A stretch of DNA of 64,000 bases, taken from NCBI GenBank assembly GCA_029265125.1, contig JAJUJX010000011.1:21196-85195 (forward strand). Reading direction: 5' to 3'. Source of the stretch: Tolumonas sp008015085 (GTDB taxonomy: Bacteria; Pseudomonadota; Gammaproteobacteria; Enterobacterales; Aeromonadaceae). Position 1 is the first letter of the stretch. Each line of letters opens with the position of its first letter. Made by a program: the position numbers and the translations under genes. Shown piece after piece: positions 17,840 to 25,909 of this stretch. The notes beneath the pieces were generated by a model, which worked only from the letters and a program-made list of their open reading frames with translations, was not told the DNA's origin and made no database searches.

Positions 17840-17850
17840 GCCCCTTTTGT
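17827..17850. terminator. Bidirectional terminator between ypfN and bamC
   Basis: AAAGGGGC and GCCCCTTTT flank an ATTAA loop that contains the ypfN stop codon. A and T tracts on the two sides suit both convergent operons. Confidence 0.85.
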
Positions 17851-17864
17851 ATTACAGAGTAATA

Positions 17865-19382
17865 TTATTTTTTCGTCTGGAGTTTCCTTGCCAGCGCTTG
17901 ATAAACCTGCTCGGCCACTGAGGCAGAAACTGGTTGCTGATTCGCTGTTTGCAACTCAACCTGAGTTCCTTTGTCAGCCGGTTTCAGCTGGAATATGTAG
18001 GAACCAGAATTCAGGCCGCTATAATTCGGCGCAATCGGCTTCCAGATAGCTAATGCATCGAACAAGCTGCCATCAGGAATAGTGTATTCAACATTAATTC
18101 GCTGAGCGGCAGTATCGGTCTGCTTGACAGTCCAACCCAATTGAGACAGCTCAGATGACATGCGACTTAGCACTTTGTCAGCCGGAGCATCAGCAACCCA
18201 ACCACCTTTCGCTTTTACCAGATGAATAGGCTGTTCTACAATTTCTGCAGCAGGAACCGACTGGTTTGATGACGAGTTATCTGCGATAGCAGTTGCAGTA
18301 ACATTGCTATATTTCTGCAGACGCTGATATAGTTTTTCAACCGCTGAAGCAAGAACCGGTTTATTGCTATCATCCAGAAGAGTAATCGACGTTTCTGAGC
18401 CGCGATCTGCAAGTTGCAACCGGTATTGACCAGATGAAAGCGCCAGACCATCGTTCCTCTCTTCAGTAGCTTCCCAGAAGGTCAGCACTTTGAGCATGCT
18501 AACTGAAGAATCGCCTTCATAATTGAAGACTATCAGCCCCTGCGACTGAGAGCTACTCTCTATTGGTAAACCTGCTTTCGGTAATACGGTGAGCAACCAC
18601 TTCCAGGTAGATACATAACTGTTTCTGGCAACCAATGCTTGTGAACCCGAGCTATCCTGCCCAAGCAGCAATTCAATCGGACCATTAGAAGCAACCAAGC
18701 TTTGTGTCTGGCTACGGTAATGTGTATCCACATAAGCACTCACATTGTTCAGCATCCGGGTTGCGTAGTGCCGCTGCTCAAAAATACTCGGTGCTGATTC
18801 CGCGTCTGCCTGACGTAGCCATTTTGCTTTCAGACCCGCACGGTGTGTTAGCGGGTCGTTCTGTACGCTGAACTGATAATATGCTGCCGGCGCTGGTGGG
18901 ATATCATCTGCATTCTCAGCATCAAACGTTACAGCCACAGGCCCGGTTTCCAAAACCATATTCACGTCATCCCGACGTGTAACCGCAATTTTATTAGCGG
19001 TCATATAGTTATTAAGCCATGACCATAAATCTTCGTTAATTTGCTGATTCAGATTGCTCGCTGAAAACCAGAGCAACAAATTATGGCGATTGTTATCAGC
19101 CCGGCTACTGGAAACGAATGGCATAATCTGCTCTGGAGGACGCACATCAATATCTTCCGCCAGCAGACCTTGTCTGGTTTCGACAGGCAAACGATATTCC
19201 TGTGAAAATAAGGGGCTTTGTAACGGTGATGGCGTTTTTAGCTGATGCGTCAGCACTGCAGACGTATAGTTAAAATCCCGGTTTGCCTGTTTTCTTTCAG
19301 CTTCAGAACTACAGGCAGAAAGAACGCAGATACAGATAAGACTGTAAGAGAACGGGGATATTTTCATTTGTTTTTTTTGCAC
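17865..19382 (-). CDS. bamC: Outer membrane assembly lipoprotein BamC, enlarged (three-domain)
   Basis: Lipoprotein of the BAM complex that inserts beta-barrel proteins. It has a signal peptide with lipobox LSAC (Cys at about residue 24) and an unstructured stretch to about residue 95. Domain 1 (about 100-222, ending RHYATRMLNNVSAYVD) matches the E. coli N-terminal helix-grip domain. Domain 2 (about 243-358, WKWLLTVLPKAGLPI, SSGQYRLQL) matches the E. coli C-terminal grip domain. A third block (about 386-504, LSRMSSELSQLGWTV, NSGSYIFQL) repeats the domain 2 pattern. E. coli BamC has 344 residues and only two domains. The start is GTG at 19382, 10 bases after GGAG; the ATG at 19367 is possible. 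It follows dapA directly, as in E. coli. Confidence 0.88.
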   Translation of the reverse strand: MQKKQMKISPFSYSLICICVLSACSSEAERKQANRDFNYTSAVLTHQLKTPSPLQSPLFSQEYRLPVETRQGLLAEDIDVRPPEQIMPFVSSSRADNNRHNLLLWFSASNLNQQINEDLWSWLNNYMTANKIAVTRRDDVNMVLETGPVAVTFDAENADDIPPAPAAYYQFSVQNDPLTHRAGLKAKWLRQADAESAPSIFEQRHYATRMLNNVSAYVDTHYRSQTQSLVASNGPIELLLGQDSSGSQALVARNSYVSTWKWLLTVLPKAGLPIESSSQSQGLIVFNYEGDSSVSMLKVLTFWEATEERNDGLALSSGQYRLQLADRGSETSITLLDDSNKPVLASAVEKLYQRLQKYSNVTATAIADNSSSNQSVPAAEIVEQPIHLVKAKGGWVADAPADKVLSRMSSELSQLGWTVKQTDTAAQRINVEYTIPDGSLFDALAIWKPIAPNYSGLNSGSYIFQLKPADKGTQVELQTANQQPVSASVAEQVYQALARKLQTKK

Positions 19383-19383
19383 G

Positions 19384-20262
19384 CTAGATTAACTCCGCTT
19401 TCACAAGTGCCCCTTCAACGATTGCCTGAGCTCCGGAGGAAAGCAACGTCAATGGCAGGCGTAAATCGGCATAGTTTATAAGACCCATTCTTGCTGCCGC
19501 CCATTTCACAGGTATTGGATTCGACTCGATAAACAGCTCCCGATGTAAGGGCTGTAAGCAGTCATCGATCTCTTTTGCAAATAATTCTTCACCGGCTAAA
19601 GCATGAGCACACATACGGCTCATTTCTTTAGCTGCAATATTAGCAGTGACAGAAATAACTCCATTGCCGCCGGCTTCGATAAACTCTCTGGCCGTCGCAT
19701 CGTCACCACTATAAAGCGCAAAATTTTCACCACACAAGGCTCTTAACTCAGAAGCTCGGGCAATTTTTCCAGTCGCTTCTTTTATGCCGCATATACCAAA
19801 ATTGCCAGCAAGACGCGCTACTGTTTCCGGCTGTAAATCACAACCAGTCCGGCCGGGAACATTGTATAAAATTTGAGACAATCCGCTGTATTCGCCAATA
19901 GCAGCGTAATGCTGATATAAACCTTCCTGTGTGGGTTTATTATAGTATGGTGTTACAGAAAGACCGGCAGAAATGCCCATCAGTCTGATTTGTTTAGCTA
20001 TTTTTTTCGCATGAGCAGTGTTATTTGATCCACATCCGGCGATAACCGGAATCCGGCCCGCACTGTATTCCAGTACTTTATCAAATAAAGAGAACAATTC
20101 ATGCTCATCTAATGTAACAGATTCACCTGTCGTACCGGCAACAACTAATGCATTGGTCCCAGACTGGATATGATAGTCAATTAACCTTTCTAATGCTTGC
20201 CAGTCTACTGAACCAGAACGGTCCATTGGAGTTATCAGAGCAACGAGACTACCGGTTAACAT
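19384..20262 (-). CDS. dapA: 4-hydroxy-tetrahydrodipicolinate synthase
   Basis: First committed enzyme of the diaminopimelate/lysine branch; it condenses pyruvate with aspartate semialdehyde. The 292-residue protein shows MLTGSLVALITPM, AGTTGES, SVTPYYNKPTQEGLYQH, YNVPGRTG (catalytic Tyr) and GIKEATG (Schiff-base Lys). The frame extends 20 codons upstream, but the ATG at 20262 begins at the family N-terminus and follows AAGGAG. The bamC start is 1 bp past the stop, so they form one operon. It is divergent from bcp across 165 bp. Confidence 0.96.
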   Translation of the reverse strand: MLTGSLVALITPMDRSGSVDWQALERLIDYHIQSGTNALVVAGTTGESVTLDEHELFSLFDKVLEYSAGRIPVIAGCGSNNTAHAKKIAKQIRLMGISAGLSVTPYYNKPTQEGLYQHYAAIGEYSGLSQILYNVPGRTGCDLQPETVARLAGNFGICGIKEATGKIARASELRALCGENFALYSGDDATAREFIEAGGNGVISVTANIAAKEMSRMCAHALAGEELFAKEIDDCLQPLHRELFIESNPIPVKWAAARMGLINYADLRLPLTLLSSGAQAIVEGALVKAELI

Positions 20263-20427
20263 AAAAGCAGAAACTCCTTCTTGAGGGCAGCTAATGGTAC
20301 GGCGGGCTATACACAAAAACAAGGCAAAACACGATTTCCAATAGCGAAATGCTGATCTGATCCCGTCGTTATACCGTACTGTTTTACATTAGTATTTTGA
20401 ACTGATACCAACGATAAGGATATAAAA

Positions 20428-20895
20428 ATGAACCGATTGACTGCCGGCTCTCCGGCTCCTGCTTTTGAATTGTCTGATCAGAATGGTACACCTGTCCGGT
20501 TAGAGTCATTCCGGGGAAAAAAAGTATTAGTTTACTTTTATCCGAAAGCCATGACTCCGGGGTGCACAACACAAGCCTGTGAACTGCGTAATAGCAAAAA
20601 TGCACTGGAAGAAAGAAATGTGGTTGTGCTGGGCATCAGTCCAGATTCCCCTGCCCGACTAAAAAAATTTGAAACTCGTGATGAATTAAACTTCACCTTA
20701 CTGGCAGATGAAGATCATCAGGTAGCAGAGGCTTTTGGCGTGTGGGGGCTGAAAAAATTCATGGGCAAAGAGTACGATGGCATTCATCGGATCAGTTTCA
20801 TGGTTAATGAAGAAGGAATTATTGAACATGTATTCGATAATTTCAAAACCAGCAACCATCACCAGATCGTGATCGATTATCTGGATTCACTGTGA
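20428..20895 (+). CDS. bcp: Thioredoxin-dependent thiol peroxidase (Bcp/PrxQ)
   Basis: Monomeric peroxiredoxin of 155 residues that reduces hydrogen peroxide and organic hydroperoxides. TPGCTTQACELR holds the peroxidatic Cys and the resolving Cys five residues later, as in E. coli Bcp. FYPKAMTPGC and FGVWGLKKFMGKEYDGIHRISFMVNEEG are further family blocks. AAGGA precedes the ATG. Divergence from dapA resembles the gcvR-bcp/dapA region of other gammaproteobacteria. A strong terminator follows. Confidence 0.94.
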   Translation: MNRLTAGSPAPAFELSDQNGTPVRLESFRGKKVLVYFYPKAMTPGCTTQACELRNSKNALEERNVVVLGISPDSPARLKKFETRDELNFTLLADEDHQVAEAFGVWGLKKFMGKEYDGIHRISFMVNEEGIIEHVFDNFKTSNHHQIVIDYLDSL

Positions 20896-20898
20896 ATA

Positions 20899-20937
20899 CA
20901 AAAAATAAAGCCGGACAAAAATCCGGCTTTATTTTTT
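20899..20937. terminator. Bidirectional terminator between bcp and the glycosylation operon
   Basis: A long stem (AAATAAAGCCGGA with TCCGGCTTTATTT, around 20903-20934) with A and T tracts on both sides serves the two convergent units. Confidence 0.9.
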
Positions 20938-20954
20938 CGCTGACAATATGCTGA

Positions 20955-22148
20955 TTATACAGTAAAAAACTTTGCATTAACCCAGGCAATGACAAAGTAG
21001 CACGAAAGTATTGCACTCATTGCCAGCATGATAGGCCGCAGATTAGGACGATTACGGGCAATCAGTACAATAGCCAGTGATGTTGGGTAAAGCCCGAACA
21101 TATAGCGTGGCACTGTATTGGTACTAGTCGTGATCGGCACAAACGTACAAATGAACATGAACAGCGCTTCAGCATAACGTTTTTGCTTGATCAGATAGAT
21201 GTTCAGAGCCCATCCAACTACGATCATGATCGACAGATAGATTTTTCTGCCACCAGTTTCAAAGCCTTCCAACCAATATGCGAAGGGATTACCGAAAATA
21301 CGGCCCCAGGCCAGCTGAATATTTTTAAAAGAAAAGGCATCTCCCACATGGTAGTGCATATAAAACATATACAGAAACATGATCAACGGGATAAACCAGA
21401 TCGCCAGAATAACCCGTAATCCTCGATCACCGAATTTCAGCAATTCTTTCCAGCCATAGGCCTGCAGAGCCAGAATGCCGACAGAAAAAACCACCATCAC
21501 GCCGATATTGCGGGTTCCTGTCATGATGATGCCAGCCACAGCCACCCATAACCATTGATGACGGTAAGCAAACAGGAACAACGCTAACGTCGCTGCCAGA
21601 AACAATGCTTCAGTATAAGGAGCTATGAAATATACTGAATAGGGTGAAAACGCCAGCATCAGTACACCAAAACGGGCAACGTCCAGTTCCTGTCCCAATT
21701 GACGCAGACACAGGAAAAACAACGGGAGCATGGCAAATGATGCGATATTCGCGATGGCATAGAAACCATATAGTGATGGCACACCAAACGCGGCTGCGAT
21801 GTAATGCCCCAGCATCGGAAACAACGGGAAAAATGCCCAGTTTGCGGCATGTCCTGTTGTCAGCCCATGCGGATAGGAGTCATATCCAACATCCGCAATA
21901 CTTTTAAACCAGGCACAATCAAACTGGCAGAAGACACTCCATACATCAGTTTCCAGTGAATCGAGGAGATTGACCTGCCCTATCTGATCAGTTTCCACGT
22001 TGTAATGCATCGCACCAAAATAACCGATCGCATACAACATAATACGACTGACCATAAAGGCCAGGGCGATAATGCCCCAGTCCTGCCTGCTGATATGCAG
22101 AGGCGCATAAATTACATTAATTTTATCTGTCTGCACGACCAACTCCAC
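20955..22148 (-). CDS. GT-C mannosyltransferase-like membrane protein (PIG-V type)
   Basis: Protein of 397 residues with about nine membrane helices. The motif FDCAWFKSIADVGYDSYP followed by WAFFPLFPML matches the luminal acidic-loop signature of PIG-V/GT76-type mannosyltransferases, which use a lipid-phosphate sugar donor. TRNIG and NTVPRYMFGLYPTSL are further conserved patches. It is the last gene of a four-gene operon with a GtrA-like flippase and a GtrB-like glycosyltransferase, so it is probably the enzyme that transfers the lipid-carried sugar to the final acceptor on the outer face of the inner membrane. The acceptor is unknown. Confidence 0.7.
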   Translation of the reverse strand: MELVVQTDKINVIYAPLHISRQDWGIIALAFMVSRIMLYAIGYFGAMHYNVETDQIGQVNLLDSLETDVWSVFCQFDCAWFKSIADVGYDSYPHGLTTGHAANWAFFPLFPMLGHYIAAAFGVPSLYGFYAIANIASFAMLPLFFLCLRQLGQELDVARFGVLMLAFSPYSVYFIAPYTEALFLAATLALFLFAYRHQWLWVAVAGIIMTGTRNIGVMVVFSVGILALQAYGWKELLKFGDRGLRVILAIWFIPLIMFLYMFYMHYHVGDAFSFKNIQLAWGRIFGNPFAYWLEGFETGGRKIYLSIMIVVGWALNIYLIKQKRYAEALFMFICTFVPITTSTNTVPRYMFGLYPTSLAIVLIARNRPNLRPIMLAMSAILSCYFVIAWVNAKFFTV

Positions 22149-22155
22149 TTTCTAT

Positions 22156-22527
22156 TCAGGCAAAAACCCAAATCCGAGACAACACATACGTCAAAACCGT
22201 TACAGCCAGTGTCGCGATCACTATAGGTAGCATTCCTGATAAACCAACCCATAGCAGCCCGGATAACAAGACGTTTCTGACGGCCAGAGAAAACAGCGCC
22301 ACAGCTAAAAAGTTAGTAATTTTGCCATGTGACTGGAAGGTCACATATCGATGTCCGAAGAAGGAAACCCAGAAAGCAACAAAAAAGCCGATTGATGTCA
22401 CCAGATGTTCAGACATGGCTGGCCACATAAACAAACAGAATTTTGCTGTTGCCAGATCGACCAGAGTTGCTCCGCCCCCAACGATACCGAAGCGGAACAG
22501 TCGCCAGAATTCAGCTCTTGAAATCAT
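22156..22527 (-). CDS. GtrA-family membrane protein
   Basis: Protein of 123 residues with four membrane helices. The opening RLFRFGIVGGGATLVDLATAKFCLF and the middle VSFFGHRYVTFQ are typical of the GtrA family (PF04138), which is thought to flip bactoprenol-linked sugars across the inner membrane. The start overlaps the stop of the upstream glycosyltransferase (ATGA type), so the two are translationally coupled. The GT-C gene follows 7 bp later. Confidence 0.85.
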   Translation of the reverse strand: MISRAEFWRLFRFGIVGGGATLVDLATAKFCLFMWPAMSEHLVTSIGFFVAFWVSFFGHRYVTFQSHGKITNFLAVALFSLAVRNVLLSGLLWVGLSGMLPIVIATLAVTVLTYVLSRIWVFA

Positions 22528-23516
22528 GCTTGTTTATCTTCTTCTTTAGATTCAACTGCTTTCTGTTGCGCATACTGACCGTAGACACCTTCGATCAGGA
22601 ATACCGGACGTTGTTTTACTTCCAGGAACATTCGGCCGATGTATTCGCCCATGATACCAATAGAAAGCAACTGCACGCCGCCGAGAAACAGAATCACACA
22701 CATCAGAGAAGCATATCCAGGGCTGTCGACTCCGACGAAAAGCACTTTTAATATGATGATCAGCATATACAGAAAGCTGATACCAGCAACACCAGCGCCA
22801 ACATAACTCCACACACGGAGTGGCCAGCTGGAGAAGCTAAACAGCCCATCCAGTGCAAAGTTCCACAACTTCCAATAGTTGAATTTAGTGGTTCCGGCTG
22901 CTCGTTCCGGACGCGCATATGGCACACCAATAGAACGGAAACCAGCCCAGGCAAACAACCCTTTCATGAAACGGTTGCGTTCAGGCAGCTGATTGATGGC
23001 CTCCACTACACGGCGATCCATCAAACGGAAATCACCAGCGTTTTCCGGAATCTTGGTCGTTGTTGAAACCGCATTAAAGAAACGATAGAAACCACCAGCT
23101 GTCAGACGTTTCATTGCTGTATCTGCATTACGATCAGTCCGCACACCATATACGGTGTCATAGCCTTCTTCTCTCCACAGGCGGACAAATTCCAGAACCA
23201 GTGCCGGAGGATCCTGCAAATCAACATCCATAGGTATCACTGCATCACCACGGGCGTGAGCCAGACCAGCAGTCATAGCAGCTTCTTTGCCAAAATTGCG
23301 CGCCAGGTTGATTAATGAAACCCGGTTGTCCCGCTCAATAGCTTTTTCTACAACTTCCCGCGTTTTGTCCCGACTGCCATCGTTTACAAAAACAATCTGT
23401 AGCTGATCACGCAGTGGCGCCAGCTCTTTATCGATAGTTTCAATGAAGGTATCAATGCTTTCTTCTTCATTGTATACAGGCACAACCAGAGAAATGGTAA
23501 ATAATTGATTGCTCAT
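22524..23516 (-). CDS. Family 2 glycosyltransferase, GtrB-like (polyprenyl-phosphate sugar synthase)
   Basis: Protein of 330 residues. The N-terminal GT-A domain shows SLVVPVYNEEESI, FVNDGSRDKT, LINLARNFGKEAAMTAGLAHARGDAVIPMDVDLQDPP (DxD-type metal site) and ENAGDFRLMDRRVV. Two C-terminal membrane helices (SYVGAGVAGISFLYMLIIILKVLF and YASLMCVILFLGGVQLLSIGIMGEYIGRMFLEVKQRP) complete the GtrB/DPM1-like design. Such enzymes move a sugar from a nucleotide donor to undecaprenyl phosphate. The frame is open 48 codons upstream, but the ATG at 23516 begins the family N-terminus and has GAGG five bases before it. It overlaps the GtrA gene by 4 bp. Confidence 0.9.
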   Translation of the reverse strand: MSNQLFTISLVVPVYNEEESIDTFIETIDKELAPLRDQLQIVFVNDGSRDKTREVVEKAIERDNRVSLINLARNFGKEAAMTAGLAHARGDAVIPMDVDLQDPPALVLEFVRLWREEGYDTVYGVRTDRNADTAMKRLTAGGFYRFFNAVSTTTKIPENAGDFRLMDRRVVEAINQLPERNRFMKGLFAWAGFRSIGVPYARPERAAGTTKFNYWKLWNFALDGLFSFSSWPLRVWSYVGAGVAGISFLYMLIIILKVLFVGVDSPGYASLMCVILFLGGVQLLSIGIMGEYIGRMFLEVKQRPVFLIEGVYGQYAQQKAVESKEEDKQA

Positions 23517-23523
23517 AATGACC

Positions 23524-24075
23524 TCATCCCGCGTGGGATAATTTAAATGATTTGAACATAATCGGATTATTGCTTTGCAGCGACAAATAATTAGCTTCTG
23601 CCGGATCAGCGATAAATAACCCTGAAGGGAGCGTGAGTTCAAATGTCTGAACACCCGCATCGTTGAATTTTACAGTCTTGGAAAATTTATCACTGACTTT
23701 AATAGTCAATTCTGTATCCGCTTTTTTAGCTGTTAATGTTCCTTCAAATTTCAGAACTCCAGGCTCACGGTGCAAAGTGAAATACAAACCACCTGCACCA
23801 GAGAACAGTGAACCAGAACCGTCTTTTTCCGGAATATCCCAGCCTTCACGGGAAAGGTATGGACACCGCTCACGCTCATTGGTCAGATCCATCAAAACAC
23901 CCGGAATATATGCCAGTGATTGATTGCGATCCCATATACGTGTTTTCTTCTCCAGATAGTACATGCGATATGCCATCGACACATCCGGATGCTTAGCCAG
24001 ATACAACACATATAAATAAAAAGCACTTAACGCAAGAAATGTCAGAATAAAGAGAAATTTAACACTGCGAGTCAT
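23524..24075 (-). CDS. Membrane-anchored protein of unknown function in glycosylation operon
   Basis: Protein of 183 residues: one N-terminal membrane anchor (VKFLFILTFLALSAFYLYVLYLA) and an outward-facing, beta-rich domain (GSLFSGAGGLYFTLHREPGVLKFEGTLTAKKADTELTIKVSDKF). I do not recognise a family. It is first in the operon, 7 bp upstream of the GtrB-like gene, so a role in acceptor binding or in modifying the lipid-linked sugar is possible but is only inferred from position. There is no sign of truncation. Confidence 0.65.
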   Translation of the reverse strand: MTRSVKFLFILTFLALSAFYLYVLYLAKHPDVSMAYRMYYLEKKTRIWDRNQSLAYIPGVLMDLTNERERCPYLSREGWDIPEKDGSGSLFSGAGGLYFTLHREPGVLKFEGTLTAKKADTELTIKVSDKFSKTVKFNDAGVQTFELTLPSGLFIADPAEANYLSLQSNNPIMFKSFKLSHAG

Positions 24076-24275
24076 AATGCTGCTGACCTCATTATTGTTT
24101 GCGCCAATCCTAATTCAGAACTCAGAGAAACAACAGAGAGTGACGCCTTGATCACATAAAAATATATCTGTTTAGATAACTTGACACTCTTTACAACCGT
24201 TTTCAGCCGCTTTTTGCTATAGATAAAGACGATTAATTACACAGCAAATACATCTATAAAAGCAGGTATCCATTT

Positions 24276-24776
24276 ATGAACATGAACCACGCCCAGCGGC
24301 TGATCCTCAGTAATCAATATGAAATACTGAGCAAGCTGAATCCTGAAAAGGCTGATTATTATCATCGGTGTAAAACAATTGTAGAACGTGGTTACTGTTT
24401 ACAGATGCTGGAGCTGGAAAAAGAGTTCGGACATCTGACAGAAGAGACCTGCCGTGAAGTGATTGATACATTAGAAATGCATCATGCATTAAAAGTATCC
24501 TATGAAAATCTTTCACAGGAAGATCAGGCACAATTGTCTTCTTCCCGTCTGGATTTTATCGGTTATGCTCGTGGTTACGAAAAAGAACTGGCGGACTATG
24601 TCTGCTACCTGCTGGATGTTGAAAAGCGTTTCCCTGATTTAGGTAAATGCTGTGCCGGACTGAATTCCGAAATTGCCATGCACGATAAATATCAGCGCAT
24701 GCTGGTGGAATGGCAAGCCTGCCCTCGCCAGTATAAATTGTCTATTCAGGAAATTCGCAATATTGTCACTGCATAA
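24276..24776 (+). CDS. yfbU: YfbU family protein (UPF0304)
   Basis: Protein of 166 residues that matches E. coli YfbU in both halves: NHAQRLILSNQYEIL, TIVERGYCLQMLELEKEFGHLTEETCREVIDTLEMHHAL and KYQRMLVEWQACPRQYKLSIQEIRNIV. It is a helical cytoplasmic protein whose biological role is not established. The ATG at 24276 is used; a second ATG two codons later is possible. A terminator hairpin follows. Confidence 0.88.
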   Translation: MNMNHAQRLILSNQYEILSKLNPEKADYYHRCKTIVERGYCLQMLELEKEFGHLTEETCREVIDTLEMHHALKVSYENLSQEDQAQLSSSRLDFIGYARGYEKELADYVCYLLDVEKRFPDLGKCCAGLNSEIAMHDKYQRMLVEWQACPRQYKLSIQEIRNIVTA

Positions 24777-24787
24777 GACACCCAAAG

Positions 24788-24818
24788 AAGCCAGATCATA
24801 TCGTGAGATCTGGCTTTA
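24788..24818. terminator. Terminator of yfbU
   Basis: AAGCCAGATC (24788-24797) pairs with GATCTGGCTT (24807-24816) around a 9-base loop. The T tract is short. Confidence 0.7.
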
Positions 24819-24841
24819 TCATTGATTAAAACGCTAAGAAA

Positions 24842-25294
24842 TCAGGATGAAGATGTCGTGGCATCAGTGGGTATAGTTTGTATTCCTTCGCATCTTCTTA
24901 TCCAACACCCTGCCAGCCACATACCACTTAGCATGGCTGCAATAAAGGCAAATACAGGCCAGCCACTCAGTGTTGTCATCGCAATAGCCGGGCCTGGACA
25001 GATACCCGCCAATCCCCAACCAGCGCCAAAAATCAGCGCCCCAACCATCAATTGAGGATCAATACCTTTTGGAGTGGGCAATTGAATTTGCTCCCCATTA
25101 AACGCGTTCTTACGACGTCTTACCAGAAAATGGTACCCAGGTGTGAATACCGCCAATGCGCCCCCCATCACCAGCATGAGTGATGCATCCCAATTCCCGG
25201 TTATATCGAGAAACCCAATAACTTTTTCCGGCTGCATCATGCCTGAAACTGCTAATCCCGCGCCGAATAAGATCCCGGCCAATAATGCAATCAC
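24842..25294 (-). CDS. YeeE/YedE-type sulfur transporter, second subunit
   Basis: Protein of about 150 residues with four membrane helices. IALLAGILFGAGLAVSGMMQPEKVIGFLDI and MVGALIFGAGWGLAGICPGPAI are the signature repeats of the DUF395/YeeE-YedE family, which carries thiosulfate or persulfide sulfur into the cell; the Cys of GICPGP is the conserved thiol. This is the C-terminal half-protein of a split pair. The start is GTG at 25294, five bases after GAGGGG; longer starts overlap the preceding gene. It follows the first subunit by 10 bp and ends convergent with yfbU. Confidence 0.82.
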   Translation of the reverse strand: MIALLAGILFGAGLAVSGMMQPEKVIGFLDITGNWDASLMLVMGGALAVFTPGYHFLVRRRKNAFNGEQIQLPTPKGIDPQLMVGALIFGAGWGLAGICPGPAIAMTTLSGWPVFAFIAAMLSGMWLAGCWIRRCEGIQTIPTDATTSSS

Positions 25295-25304
25295 ATCAAC
25301 CCCC

Positions 25305-25703
25305 TCAATGTACAAACGCAACAACCAGCATGCCTGAAAACATAAATAATCCGGTAGCAATCAGAGATCGCACGGAAAAACGGCCAATTCCACAGATACC
25401 ATGTCCACTGGTACAACCATTTGCCAGACGAGCCCCCACCCCAACCAACAAACCCGCCAGTAATAAAGACGGCGACAGTGTCAGCTGTGATATCTGCAAA
25501 TGAAATCCCTGGATAGTAACAGCAGCCCCAAGAATCGTGCCTATAAGAAAAACCGCTCTCCAGCGCTGACCTCCGGAAAAGAAAAATCCGGCAATGATGC
25601 CACTGTAGCCTGCAATCCGGCCTTTCCCTGCCAGCAGCAGTAAAGCTGCCAGTCCAATCATCAACCCGCCTATCAGCGCGCTCCACGGTGTAAAATGATA
25701 CAT
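25305..25703 (-). CDS. YeeE/YedE-type sulfur transporter, first subunit
   Basis: Protein of about 133 residues with four membrane helices and the conserved core LLVGVGARLANGCTSGHGICGIGRFSVRSLIATGLFM, in which the two cysteines of CTSGHGIC are typical. It forms a split transporter with the next gene. The ATG at 25703 (MYHFTPW) fits the family start, although its ribosome site is weak. A promoter (TTGAAA, 17 bases, TATATT) ends just upstream, and a palindrome TCTAATTTAGA covers the likely transcription start. The same site occurs at cdr, 20 kb away. Confidence 0.82.
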   Translation of the reverse strand: MYHFTPWSALIGGLMIGLAALLLLAGKGRIAGYSGIIAGFFFSGGQRWRAVFLIGTILGAAVTIQGFHLQISQLTLSPSLLLAGLLVGVGARLANGCTSGHGICGIGRFSVRSLIATGLFMFSGMLVVAFVH

Positions 25704-25713
25704 ACATAAAACC

Positions 25714-25762
25714 AATCTAATTTAGATTTAACTAATATATATAACCGCATCATTTCTTTCAA
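25714..25762 (-). promoter_or_regulatory. Promoter and putative ArsR-type operator of the YeeE/YedE pair
   Basis: On the minus strand TTGAAA (25757-25762) and TATATT (25734-25739) are 17 bases apart. The palindrome AATCTAATTTAGATT (25714-25728) sits at the expected +1. The 20 bases 25716-25735 match 45504-45523 (reverse strand) at 18 of 20 positions, and that second copy lies in the cdr promoter. Confidence 0.65.
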
Positions 25763-25875
25763 CAAATATCGTCATAAGCCGAAGACTTGTTACGCACAAA
25801 AAAGTTCCATCAGGATAGTTTTTAGAAAGATGAATTGTTTATATGAAATAAATCACACTTTTTTTGTGATTTTTG

Positions 25876-25903
25876 GGAACTTTTCAGAAACTCAGCACTC
25901 TAA
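25876..25903 (+). promoter_or_regulatory. Sigma-E (RpoE) promoter of the RybB-like small RNA
   Basis: GGAACTT (25876-25882), 16 bases, then TCTAA (25899-25903) matches the sigma-E consensus closely, including the T-rich sequence after the -35 element. The predicted start is G25910, six bases after the -10 box. Confidence 0.75.
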
Positions 25904-25909
25904 CCTAAT

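Noticed and set aside
25852..25875. AATCACA-N7-TGTGATT next to the small RNA promoter as a CRP site
   Set aside because: The half-sites are in the opposite order to a CRP site (TGTGA-N6-TCACA), so it is only an AT-rich hairpin.
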